Assembly (NCBI RefSeq): GCF_032108445.1
Contig: NZ_CP134876.1
Coordinates: 620,001 to 684,000, forward strand
Origin: Micromonospora halotolerans
GTDB taxonomy: Bacteria; Actinomycetota; Actinomycetes; Mycobacteriales; Micromonosporaceae
Length of the DNA: 64,000 nt
Direction of reading: 5' to 3'
A program made the position numbers and the translations under genes. Positions 1 through 9,427 of this stretch are shown here, piece by piece (within the stretch, counting starts at the first letter, position 1; every line of letters starts with the position of its first letter). The notes beneath the pieces were generated by a model. The model did not search any database. It was not told the origin of the DNA and saw only the letters and a program-made list of their open reading frames with translations.

Positions 1-1569
1 CGCCCCCGCTGGCCCATGATCATCCTCCGTACGCCGAAGGGCTGGACCGGGCCGGCGGACGTCGACGGCAAGCAGGTCGAGGGCACGTTCCGCGCCCACC
101 AGGTGCCGATCGACGGGGTCCGCGACAACCCGGCACACCTGGCCGAGCTGGAGCGGTGGCTGCGCAGCTACCGGCCGGAGGAGCTGTTCGACGCCACCGG
201 CGCGCCGGTCGCCGAGCTGGTCGACCTGCCGCCGCGGGGCGACCGGCGGATGAGCGCCAACCCGGTGGCCAACGGCGGGCTCCTGCTGCGCGACCTGGAG
301 CTGCCGGACTTCCGCGACTACGCGGTCGACGTCAAGGAGCCGGGCTCGCCGATGGCCGGCGCCACCGGCGCGCTGGGCCCGTGGATCCGGGACGTGATCA
401 CCCGCAACCCGCAGTCCTTCCGCCTGTTCGGCCCCGACGAGATCGCCTCGAACCGGCTGGGCGCCGCCTTCGAGGTCACCGACCGCGCGTTCGTCGGCAG
501 CCGGCTCCCCGGCGACGACCACCTCTCCCCCGACGGCCGGGTCATGGAGGTGCTCTCCGAGCACCTGTGCCAGGGCTGGCTGGAGGGCTACCTGCTGACC
601 GGGCGGCACGGCATCTTCACCAGCTACGAGGCGTTCATCCACATCGTCGACTCGATGGTCAACCAGCACGCCAAGTGGCTCAAGGTGACCCGGCAGATCC
701 CGTGGCGGGCCCCGGTGGCCTCGCTGAACTACCTGCTCTCCAGCCACGTCTGGCGGCAGGACCACAACGGCTTCTCCCACCAGGACCCCGGCTTCATCGA
801 CCACGTGGTCAACAAGAAGGCCGAGGTGGTGCGGGTCTACCTGCCGCCGGACGGCAACACCCTGCTCTCCACCATGGACCACTGCCTGCGCAGCCGGCAG
901 TACATCAACGTCGTGGTGGCCGGGAAGCAGCCGGCGCCCAACTGGCTGACCATGGACGAGGCGATCCAGCACACCCGCCGCGGGCTGGGCATCTGGGACT
1001 GGGCCAGCACCGACGACGGCAGCGAGCCCGACGTGGTGCTCGCCTGCGCCGGCGACGTGCCGACCCTGGAGACCCTGGCCACGGCCGACCTGCTCCGCCA
1101 GCACCTGCCCGACCTGAAGGTCCGGGTGGTCAACGTGGTCGACCTGATGCGCCTGCAGCCGCCCTCGGAACACCCGCACGGCCTGCCGGACAGCGAGTTC
1201 GACACGATCTTCACCCGCGACAAGCCGGTCATCTTCGCCTACCACGGCTACCCGTGGCTGATCCACCGGCTCACCTACCGCCGCACCAACCACGACAACC
1301 TGCACGTCCGCGGCTACAAGGAGGAGGGCACCACCACCACGCCGTTCGACATGGTGATGCTCAACGACCTGGACCGCTTCCACCTGGTCATCGACGTCAT
1401 CGACCGGCTGCCCGGGCTGCGCTCGCGGGCCGCCCACCTGCGCCAGGAGATGGTGGACCTCCGGCAGTCCTGCCGCGACTACACCCGCCAGCACGGCGAG
1501 GACGACCCCCGGGTCGCCGAGTGGCGCTGGATCCGGGAGACCGAACCAGGTATGCGGGGTGGACAGTGA
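1..1569 (+). CDS. xfp: Phosphoketolase, C-terminal part (5' end outside window)
   Basis: The reading frame is open from base 1 and encodes about 522 residues. It is the back two thirds of a xylulose-5-phosphate/fructose-6-phosphate phosphoketolase (whole enzymes are about 800 residues). The family cleaves the sugar phosphate with inorganic phosphate to acetyl phosphate and an aldose phosphate, using thiamine diphosphate in the cytosol. Recognisable stretches are [11 protein letters not shown] near the start, [22 protein letters not shown] and the C-terminal [20 protein letters not shown]. The ATG at 16 is internal, not the true start. It lies 52 bp upstream of a universal stress protein on the same strand, at the edge of a DevRS-type dormancy island. 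That position suggests a role in low-oxygen carbon flow, which is inference. Identity is confident; the N-terminal ThDP domain is not visible. Confidence 0.93.
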   Translation, partial: RPRWPMIILRTPKGWTGPADVDGKQVEGTFRAHQVPIDGVRDNPAHLAELERWLRSYRPEELFDATGAPVAELVDLPPRGDRRMSANPVANGGLLLRDLELPDFRDYAVDVKEPGSPMAGATGALGPWIRDVITRNPQSFRLFGPDEIASNRLGAAFEVTDRAFVGSRLPGDDHLSPDGRVMEVLSEHLCQGWLEGYLLTGRHGIFTSYEAFIHIVDSMVNQHAKWLKVTRQIPWRAPVASLNYLLSSHVWRQDHNGFSHQDPGFIDHVVNKKAEVVRVYLPPDGNTLLSTMDHCLRSRQYINVVVAGKQPAPNWLTMDEAIQHTRRGLGIWDWASTDDGSEPDVVLACAGDVPTLETLATADLLRQHLPDLKVRVVNVVDLMRLQPPSEHPHGLPDSEFDTIFTRDKPVIFAYHGYPWLIHRLTYRRTNHDNLHVRGYKEEGTTTTPFDMVMLNDLDRFHLVIDVIDRLPGLRSRAAHLRQEMVDLRQSCRDYTRQHGEDDPRVAEWRWIRETEPGMRGGQ

Positions 1570-1621
1570 GCGTGCGGTGTGAGCCTGCGAGCCCCGCAGT
1601 CGCGAACGAAAGGCCGGCACC

Positions 1622-2488
1622 GTGAGCGGCGACGAGATCCTGGTCGGCTACGACGGCTCCGCCGACGCGTCCGTGGCCCTGGACTGGGCGCTGGACGAGG
1701 CGGGCCGCTCGGGCCGGCCGGTGCGGCTCGCGTACGTCTTCGAGTGGTTGACGGTGGCCGGCTGGATCGGGCCCGGGGTCGCCCCCGGGGTCTGGCCCGA
1801 CGAGACCGCCCGGCGGCAGGTCGAGGAACTGGTCCATCGGGCGGCGGCGGACGCTGCCGCCGACCGGCCCGGGCTGACCGTGCGGGGCGAGGTGTTCGAC
1901 GGCCCGCCCGCGCTGGTCCTCCAGGAGCGCTCCGCCGAGGTGGCCATGCTGGTGCTGGGCAGCCGGGGCCACGGCGGGTTCGGCGGGCTGCTCGCCGGCT
2001 CCACCGCCGTGTCCGTCAGTGCCCACGCGCACTGCCCGGTCATCGTGGTCCGGGACGGCCGGCCCGTCACCTCCGGGCCCGTGGTGGTCGGCGCGGACGG
2101 CTCGGCGTCCTCGGTGCAGGCGCTCGGCTTCGCGGTGGAACGGGCCGCGCAGCGGGACGTGCCCGTGCGGGCGCTGCGGGTGTGGGAGCCGCCCGCCGAG
2201 GGGCGGGTGCCGCCGGGCTTCGACCCGGAGGAGGCCGCCGCCACCGAGCGGGCGGCCGTCGAGGCCGACCTGGCCCCCTGGCGGGAGTCCTTCCCGGACG
2301 TGCCGGTCGAGGTGCTGGCGAACCCGGGCAACCCCGCCGCGCTGCTGGTGGAGGAGAGCCGGACGGCGCAGCTCGTGGTGGTCGGCAGCCGGGGCCGGGG
2401 CGGGCTGCGCGGGATGCTGCTCGGCTCGGTCAGCCAGCAGCTCATCCACCACGCCCAGTGCCCGGTCGCCGTGGTCCGCGAACGCTGA
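1622..2488 (+). CDS. Universal stress protein with two UspA domains
   Basis: Encodes 288 residues in two tandem UspA domains (about 1-140 and 148-288). Each ends with the ATP-binding signature G-x2-G-x9-G-S/T: GSRGHGGFGGLLAGS in the first and GSRGRGGLRGMLLGS in the second, followed by HCPVIVV and QCPVAVV. Both halves therefore look ATP-binding. The GTG start follows a GAAAGG-like ribosome site. In mycobacteria, tandem USPs such as Rv3134c sit with devRS and respond to hypoxia and nitric oxide; here the gene sits just upstream of an Acg-like nitroreductase and a DevS-like kinase, the same company. The specific ligand or partner is unknown. Confidence 0.93.
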   Translation: MSGDEILVGYDGSADASVALDWALDEAGRSGRPVRLAYVFEWLTVAGWIGPGVAPGVWPDETARRQVEELVHRAAADAAADRPGLTVRGEVFDGPPALVLQERSAEVAMLVLGSRGHGGFGGLLAGSTAVSVSAHAHCPVIVVRDGRPVTSGPVVVGADGSASSVQALGFAVERAAQRDVPVRALRVWEPPAEGRVPPGFDPEEAAATERAAVEADLAPWRESFPDVPVEVLANPGNPAALLVEESRTAQLVVVGSRGRGGLRGMLLGSVSQQLIHHAQCPVAVVRER

Positions 2489-2592
2489 CGACGCGTGCGA
2501 CCGCCGCGGACATGGTCGAGGATGGAGCGGGCAAGCCCACCCGGACGACCCGGGCCTGGGGCACGATGGGGGAAACAGGAGAGGTCGTGACG

Positions 2593-3603
2593 ATGAGCCA
2601 CGAGACGCCGGCTACGGACCGTCCGCTGACCACCGCGCTCGCGGAGGCCGCCGGGATGGCCGGCCACGCTCCCTCGGTGCACAACACGCAGCCGTGGCAC
2701 TGGACGGTGCTGCCCGACGCGCTGGAGCTGCGCGTGGTCCGGGAGCGTCACCTCAGCGCCCTGGACCCGGAGGGCCGGCTGCTGGTGCTGAGCTGTGGCG
2801 TCGCCCTGCACCACGCCCGGGTGGCACTGGCCGCCGAGGGGTGGACGCCGGTGGTGGAGCGCCTGCCCGATCCCGGCCAGCCCGAGCTGCTCGCCCGGCT
2901 GACCGGATTCAAGCCCACCGGCAGCGATCCGGACGCCATGCGCACGGTCCAGTGCATGCAGGTCCGGCACACCGACCGCCGGCCGGTCAGCGACGAGCCG
3001 GTCCCGACCGACGTGCTGGGCGAGATCGACCGGGCGGCCACCCGGGAGGGCGTCAACCTGCAGGTGCTGGACGACGACCAGAAGATCGAGCTGGCCGCCG
3101 CCGCGCAGCGGGCCGCCGCGGTCGAGAAGGGCAACCCGGACCTGCAGGAGGAGCTGGCCTACTGGACCAGCCGGGCCGCCGCCGGCACCGGGCTGCCGCC
3201 GGAGGTGCTGCCGGAGCGGGCCCCCCAGACCACCGTTCCGGCCCGCGACTTCGGCCCCGGCGGCACCCTCCCGGTGGGTGAGGGGCATGACCGGGCCGCC
3301 GTCTACGGGATCCTCTGGGGCACCGACGACGAGCCGGACAGCTGGCTGCGCGCCGGCGAGGCGCTCTCCGCCGCCTGGCTCACCGCCACCCGGCACGGCG
3401 TGTCCGTGGTGCCGCTGTCCGGCGTGGTGGAGGTCGAGAGCACCCGCCAGACGCTCCGGCAGATGCTGTCCGGCCTCGGCTTCCCGTACATCTCGATGCG
3501 CCTCGGCCTGGCCGACCCGACGCACGCCGGCCCCCCGCACACCCCGCGGCTGGAGATCGCGCAGACCGTCGACACCTCCGCGGTGCGCGACCAGCTCTCC
3601 TGA
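2593..3603 (+). CDS. Acg-like nitroreductase-family protein (first copy)
   Basis: A 336-residue protein of the Acg/Rv3131 family, a tandem FMN-nitroreductase fold found in DosR-controlled genes of mycobacteria. The diagnostic N-terminal motif is APSVHNTQPWHW (about residues 26-37), and the C-terminal half has the VSVVPLSGVVEVESTR region. Most family members are thought to bind flavin without a proven enzyme activity; a role in flavin storage or sequestration has been proposed. The ATG at 2593 is preferred over a GTG six bases earlier because GGAGAGG at 2578-2584 then has an 8-nt spacing. A paralogue lies at 6214-7185. The stop is 18 bp before a perfect hairpin that overlaps the start of the kinase gene. 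Confidence 0.9.
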   Translation: MSHETPATDRPLTTALAEAAGMAGHAPSVHNTQPWHWTVLPDALELRVVRERHLSALDPEGRLLVLSCGVALHHARVALAAEGWTPVVERLPDPGQPELLARLTGFKPTGSDPDAMRTVQCMQVRHTDRRPVSDEPVPTDVLGEIDRAATREGVNLQVLDDDQKIELAAAAQRAAAVEKGNPDLQEELAYWTSRAAAGTGLPPEVLPERAPQTTVPARDFGPGGTLPVGEGHDRAAVYGILWGTDDEPDSWLRAGEALSAAWLTATRHGVSVVPLSGVVEVESTRQTLRQMLSGLGFPYISMRLGLADPTHAGPPHTPRLEIAQTVDTSAVRDQLS

Positions 3604-3620
3604 CGGATCTCGGCCCCGCG

Positions 3621-5369
<1,749 letters not shown>

Positions 5370-5390
5370 GCGGGTGTGGCGGCCCCCGCC

Positions 5391-6029
5391 TCAGTGGCTC
5401 TTGCCGAGCAGCCGGGTGGCCAGCACCGCGGCCTGCGTACGCCGCTCCAGGCCGAGCTTGGCGAGCACGCTGGAGACGTAGTTCTTCACCGTCTTCTCGG
5501 CGAGGAACATCTTGCCGGCGATCTCCCGGTTGGTGAGACCCTCCGCCACGTACTCCAGGATCCGCCGTTCCTGCTCGGTGAGGGACTTCAGCTCCCGCGG
5601 CTGCTCGACGCCGCTGCGGATCCGCTCCAGCACCCGGGTGGTGATCGCCGGGTCGAGCAGGGACTGCCCGGCCGCCACCCGCCGGACCGCGTCCACCAGG
5701 TCGGTGCCGCGGATCTGCTTGAGCACGTAGCCGGCGGCGCCGGCCATGATCGCCGCGAAGAGCGCCTCGTCGTCCTCGTACGAGGTGAGGATCAACCCCT
5801 TGATCGACGAGTCCACGGCACGGATGTCCCGGCAGACGTCGATGCCGTTGCCGTCGGGCAGCCGCGCGTCGAGGATCGCCACGTCGGGGCGGAGCGCCGG
5901 GATGCGGCGCGACGCCTCCTGCGCGGAGCCGGACTCGCCGACCACCTCGATGTCGCCGCTGCTCTGCAGCAGGTCGGCCAAGCCACGACGGACGACCTCG
6001 TGGTCGTCGAGCAGGAACACCCGGATCAT
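5391..6029 (-). CDS. devR: DevR/DosR-like response regulator (NarL/LuxR class)
   Basis: 212 residues: receiver domain (1-120) and LuxR-type HTH (about 145-210). Asp54 in AILDARLPDGNG is the phosphoacceptor and Lys104 is the conserved receiver lysine, both at the same numbers as in M. tuberculosis DosR. The recognition region LAEKTVKNYVSSVLAKLGLE, including the Lys and Asn that contact DNA in DosR, is preserved, so it should bind DosR-type boxes (GGGACT..AGTCCC). It starts with ATG after GAAAGGA. By homology it is phosphorylated by the kinase at 3645-5369 and activates stress protein and nitroreductase genes in low oxygen. It is divergent from the second nitroreductase; the 184-bp gap holds candidate boxes. 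Confidence 0.93.
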   Translation of the reverse strand: MIRVFLLDDHEVVRRGLADLLQSSGDIEVVGESGSAQEASRRIPALRPDVAILDARLPDGNGIDVCRDIRAVDSSIKGLILTSYEDDEALFAAIMAGAAGYVLKQIRGTDLVDAVRRVAAGQSLLDPAITTRVLERIRSGVEQPRELKSLTEQERRILEYVAEGLTNREIAGKMFLAEKTVKNYVSSVLAKLGLERRTQAAVLATRLLGKSH

Positions 6030-6065
6030 CCGTCCTTTCTACCCTCCCGCCGGGAGGTCCCGCAC

Positions 6066-6136
6066 GGGCCGAAGGTCCCGACCGTCACGCGCCGGCGGCG
6101 GGCAGAGGGACCCGCCCAGGTGGGGACCTCCGGCCC
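6066..6136. promoter_or_regulatory. Two candidate DevR/DosR boxes between devR and the nitroreductase gene
   Basis: GGGCCGAAGGTCCC at 6066-6079 and GGGACCTCCGGCCC at 6123-6136 are 14-mers resembling the DosR core GGGACTWWAGTCCC. Each has one good half-site (GGTCCC and GGGACC) and a degraded partner. They lie 135 and 78 bp upstream of the nitroreductase start, in the divergent intergenic region with devR. Assignment is by pattern only. Confidence 0.45.
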
Positions 6137-6213
6137 TGCTCACCGCCCCGCCCGCTGACGGACGGTGGGGGTGGACCGGCCGGCCGGGCGGCCCGCACGG
6201 AGGGAGCAACGCC

Positions 6214-7185
6214 ATGACCACGGGCTACACCGTCGACCAGCTGCGGGCCGCCATCTCGGACGCGGTACGCGCGCCGTCGCTGCACAACACCCAGCCGTGG
6301 CGGTTCCGGCTCGTCGACGGCGGGATCGAACTCGCCGTCGACCCGCTGCGCCGGCTGCCGGCCACCGACCCGAGCGGCTGGGGCGCCCGCATCGCCTGCG
6401 GGGCGGCCCTGTTCAACCTGCGGCTGGCCCTTGCCGTGGCGGGCACGCCCGCCTCGGTCCGGCTCCGCCCGTACCCCGGTGACCCGGACGTGGTGGCCCG
6501 GCTCGTCCCCGACGTGCCGCGCCGCCCCACCCCGACCGAGCAGAGCCTGCGCGGCGCCATCGCCCGCCGGTTCAGCAACCGGGCGCCCTTCTGGCCCGAC
6601 CCGGTGCCCGCCGACGCGCGCTGGCGTCTCGGCGAGGCCGCCCGCGCCGAGCAGTGCTGGCTGGAACTGGTCATCGGCACCACCGCGGTCAACGCCTTCG
6701 CCGAGATCGCCCGCAGCGCCCACCGGGTGCTGGAGCGCGACCCCGCGTACGTCACCGAGCGCACCCGGTGGATCCGCTCCGAGCCGTCCCCCGACGGCGT
6801 GCCGACCGCTGCCGGCGGACCGCAGAGCGAACCGCAGGACCTGCTGCCGCAGCGCGGCTTCGGCGGCCGCGACCGCGCCCCCGGCCGCGACTTCGAACCG
6901 GAACCGCTGGTCGCCGTGCTCGGCTCGACCGGCAACACCGCCACCGACCAGGTCGTCGCCGGGCAGGCCCTGCAACGGGTGCTGCTCACCGCCACCGACG
7001 CCGGGCTGGCCGTGTCGATGCTCTCCCAGCCGATCGAGGTGCCCGGGGCGCGGGAGGCCCTGCGGCTGTCCCTGGGCCGGTTCGGCACCCCGCAGATGGT
7101 GATGCGGATCGGGTTCGGCCAGCCCGGCCGCACCACCCCGCGCCGCCCCGTCGACGAGGTGCTCGACCTGCCGGTGGTGCACTGA
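6214..7185 (+). CDS. Acg-like nitroreductase-family protein (second copy)
   Basis: 323 residues, paralogue of the protein at 2593-3603 with the same signature RAPSLHNTQPWRFRL (about residues 18-32). The middle carries the RRFSNRAPFWPDPV segment that parallels VRHTDRRPVSDEPV in the first copy, and the C-terminal flavin-fold half has GLAVSMLSQPIEVPGARE. The ATG at 6214 follows CGGAGGGAG, a strong ribosome site. Divergent from devR with two candidate DevR boxes upstream, so hypoxic induction is likely by analogy with Rv2032/Rv3131. Two diverged Acg proteins beside one DevRS pair suggest non-redundant roles. No enzyme activity can be assigned from sequence. Confidence 0.9.
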   Translation: MTTGYTVDQLRAAISDAVRAPSLHNTQPWRFRLVDGGIELAVDPLRRLPATDPSGWGARIACGAALFNLRLALAVAGTPASVRLRPYPGDPDVVARLVPDVPRRPTPTEQSLRGAIARRFSNRAPFWPDPVPADARWRLGEAARAEQCWLELVIGTTAVNAFAEIARSAHRVLERDPAYVTERTRWIRSEPSPDGVPTAAGGPQSEPQDLLPQRGFGGRDRAPGRDFEPEPLVAVLGSTGNTATDQVVAGQALQRVLLTATDAGLAVSMLSQPIEVPGAREALRLSLGRFGTPQMVMRIGFGQPGRTTPRRPVDEVLDLPVVH

Positions 7186-7221
7186 CGGCCGGCGTCGGGT
7201 CGGCGGTCGTCGCGCCGGCGG

Positions 7222-8223
7222 TCAGGCCGGTAGCGCGGCCAGGAGGGCCGCCTCCCGCTCCGGGGCCAGACCGACCGCCGCCCGCGCCGGGCGTCCCGCC
7301 CGGGCCGGCACCCGGCCGACCTCGCGCAGCCAGCGCCAGGTGTCCGCGACCGTCTCGACCGCCGGCCGGCAGGCCAGACCCGCCGCGTGCGCCCGCTCGA
7401 CGTCCCGCTCCTGCAACCAGCGGTACTCGTGCCCGAGCGGGACCCAGATCGGCAGGTCGTTCCACGGCTCGACGCCCGCCGCCAGGAGCGCGTCCGGCTC
7501 CGTCCAGCGCGGCGTCGCGTCCGCGCCGGTCACCGCCACGGCCGCGTCGAGCAGCTCGCCCATCGTCGTGTGCCCGGTCCGACTGACCACGTTGTACGCC
7601 CCACCGGCGCCCTCGACCCCCCGGTCCAGCAGCCAGATCGCCAGGTCCCGCGCATCGACGTACTGCACCGGCAGGTCGCGCGGGCCGGGAGCGAGCACCT
7701 CCCCACCCCGGGCGACCCGGTGCAGCCACCAGGGCAGCCGCCCGATGTCCTCGCCCGGGCCGAGGATCAGCCCGGCCCGCACCAGCAGCGCCCGGTCACC
7801 GAACACCGCCACGGCGGCCCGCTCACCGCCCGCCTTGTTCTGCGGGTAGTCCCCGTCGGCCGCGTCCGCCTCGGCCGCGACGACCGGCGCGTCCTCGCCC
7901 GTGCCCAGCCCGACCGGCGGCGCGTAGACCGAGCCGCTGGAGACGTAGACGTAGTGCGGCACGGCACCGGTCAGGGCGCGCGCCGCGTCCCGGACCGCCC
8001 GGGGCGCCCCGTCCCAGGTGTCCACCACCAGGTCCCACTCGCCGCCCGCGAGGGCCGCCAGCCCGTCCGGCGAGGTGCGGTCACCCCGCAACCGGTGTAC
8101 GCCCTCCGGCACGTCGCCGTGCAGCCCCCGGTTGAACACCGTCACCGACCAGCCGCGGCGTACCGCCTCGGTCACCACGGCCCCGCCGACGAATCCGGTA
8201 CCACCGAGCATCAGAAGTCTCAT
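7222..8223 (-). CDS. NAD-dependent epimerase/dehydratase family protein
   Basis: 333 residues, an extended short-chain dehydrogenase. The N-terminus MRLLMLGGTGFVGGAV is the Rossmann GxxGxxG nucleotide site. The catalytic region has SSGSVY (about 100) followed by YPQNK (YxxxK, about 135). The C-terminal half resembles reductases that act on nucleotide-linked sugars, but the substrate is not evident. The ATG at 8223 has CAGGGT seven bases upstream and no Shine-Dalgarno site, suggesting a leaderless transcript. It is convergent with the second nitroreductase (36-bp gap) and is not obviously part of an operon. Confidence 0.85.
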   Translation of the reverse strand: MRLLMLGGTGFVGGAVVTEAVRRGWSVTVFNRGLHGDVPEGVHRLRGDRTSPDGLAALAGGEWDLVVDTWDGAPRAVRDAARALTGAVPHYVYVSSGSVYAPPVGLGTGEDAPVVAAEADAADGDYPQNKAGGERAAVAVFGDRALLVRAGLILGPGEDIGRLPWWLHRVARGGEVLAPGPRDLPVQYVDARDLAIWLLDRGVEGAGGAYNVVSRTGHTTMGELLDAAVAVTGADATPRWTEPDALLAAGVEPWNDLPIWVPLGHEYRWLQERDVERAHAAGLACRPAVETVADTWRWLREVGRVPARAGRPARAAVGLAPEREAALLAALPA

Positions 8224-8813
8224 GCGTCCCACCCTGCCGCCTGGCGTCCGCTCCGGTGAACGCTGTTCACGGTGAGCGGATCTGCCCAGGGCAGAAGCCC
8301 GGCCACCTGCCGCCCTCGCGGGTCGGTTCTGGGGGTGTATGTCCGTTCCCGCGCTGGCCGGAGCCCAGTGAGTGGAACGCTGTGGGTGTCTCCGGTGCCG
8401 GGATACACCCATACCGTTCCACCGACCGTCCCGCCTTGGGTGTGGTGTCCGGTTCGGGGAGTGACCGGCGGCATCCCGGCGGTGGAATGGCCGGCGGGTG
8501 GGCGTCGTTATACCCGGTGCATGACCGAGGACCACGCCCCGCCCGACGGGGTGCCCGGTCCCGCTACCCGCCCGCCGAGGCGGAACTCCCCGAGCGGGAC
8601 TGCCCGCCGAGGCGGGTGCCCGGCCGCCGGGAATGATGGTGGCTGGCCGGTCGTTGCACATGGTCCCGGCGCGACGAAGAGGCCCCCGCCCCGTCCGCTG
8701 GATGATCCCCCTGAGACTTTCTTGAGCGCCTGACGGTGCTTGCGCCCACCAGCTAAGAGCCGACCCCCCCGTCGGTGTGGTGGTGCGCCAACCCCCGAAT
8801 GGAGCCATCCCCC
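8224..8813. other. 590-bp gene-free region
   Basis: No reading frame here shows convincing coding character on either strand. The best candidate, ATG 8521 to 8733 (70 residues, Pro-rich), loses third-position GC bias after about 20 codons and contains repeated CCCGCCGAGGCGG blocks, so I do not call it. The region holds the promoter of the minus-strand epimerase at its left edge, a long imperfect palindrome (8372-8422), and the untranslated leader of the secreted protein at 8814. A regulatory or small-RNA role is possible. Confidence 0.6.
8372..8422. repeat. 51-bp imperfect palindrome
   Basis: The left arm, 8372-8395, runs from GTGGAACG through TGGGTGT to CCGG. The right arm, 8398-8422, is its reverse complement except for three substitutions and one indel, around a 2-nt centre. 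Related fragments (GTGTATGTCCGTTCC at about 8335 and GGGTGTGGTGTCCGGTTC at about 8439) flank it in direct orientation. It could be a strong RNA hairpin or a multi-site operator; it lies in the largest gene-free gap of the window. Confidence 0.6.
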
Positions 8814-9362
8814 ATGAACACGATGCTGCGTAAGAGCGTGCTGGGTATTGCTGGTCTGGCCTTCACCGGTGGTGTCTTCGCCGGTCCGGTCGCCGCCCAC
8901 GCCGACGCCCGCCCCGTGCAGGGCAAGCCGGCCGCCGTGGCGACCGTGCAGGGCGCCCAGTCGCACATCGACCTGAACGACGAGCAGCTCGCGAACGCGA
9001 AGGCGATCATCGCGGCGACGAAGAAGGCCGGTCTGCCCGAGCGGGCCGCGGTGATCTCGATCGCCACGAGCCTGCAGGAGTCGAAGCTGGAGAACCTCGG
9101 CCACCTCGGCGACGCCAACGACCATGACTCGCTGGGCCTGTTCCAGCAGCGCCCGAGCTCGGGTTGGGGCACGCCGGAGCAGATCACCAACCCCGAGTAC
9201 GCCACCCTGGCCTTCGAGAAGGGTCTGAAGCAGGTCGACGGCTGGGAGACCATGCCGCTGACCGAGGCCGCGCAGACCGTGCAGGTGTCGGCCTACCCGG
9301 ACGCCTACGCCCAGTGGGAGCAGCAGGCCACCGACATCGTCGCCCAGCACTGGAACAGCTGA
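8814..9362 (+). CDS. Secreted lysozyme-fold (transglycosylase-like) protein
   Basis: 182 residues. The signal peptide covers about 1-31 (MLRKSVLGIAGLAFTGGVFAG, then AAHADA). The mature domain (about 60-180) has AAVISIATSLQESKLENLGHLGD and SLGLFQQRPSSGWG, the pattern of actinobacterial proteins with a soluble-lytic-transglycosylase/lysozyme fold; the Glu in QESKL is in the position of the catalytic acid. Peptidoglycan remodelling outside the membrane is likely but unproven. The early codons use more GGT than the surroundings, and a GGAG site precedes the ATG, consistent with high expression. A perfect stem-loop terminator follows the stop. Confidence 0.8.
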   Translation: MNTMLRKSVLGIAGLAFTGGVFAGPVAAHADARPVQGKPAAVATVQGAQSHIDLNDEQLANAKAIIAATKKAGLPERAAVISIATSLQESKLENLGHLGDANDHDSLGLFQQRPSSGWGTPEQITNPEYATLAFEKGLKQVDGWETMPLTEAAQTVQVSAYPDAYAQWEQQATDIVAQHWNS

Positions 9363-9379
9363 CCCGAACAACACGACCA

Positions 9380-9414
9380 CTGGCCGGCACCCCCAACACC
9401 GGGGTGCCGGCCAG
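9380..9414. terminator. Bidirectional stem-loop terminator
   Basis: Perfect 14-bp stem (9380-9393 with 9401-9414) and a 7-nt loop between the convergent lysozyme-like and LamG-PKD genes. No T-run, as is usual in GC-rich actinobacteria. Confidence 0.75.
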
Positions 9415-9427
9415 CGGCGTATCCGGG

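Noticed and set aside
8521-8733. 70-residue Pro-rich reading frame with a TATACC box six bases upstream
   Set aside because: Codon bias decays after 20 codons and the DNA is built from CCCGCCGAGGCGG repeats; not convincing as a gene.
8700-8813. Possible c-di-AMP (ydaO-type) riboswitch before the secreted lysozyme-fold gene, because of a CAGCTAAG stretch at about 8750
   Set aside because: The conserved CCGAACCCG segment that should precede CAGCTAA is missing, and the 5' half of the fold could not be found.
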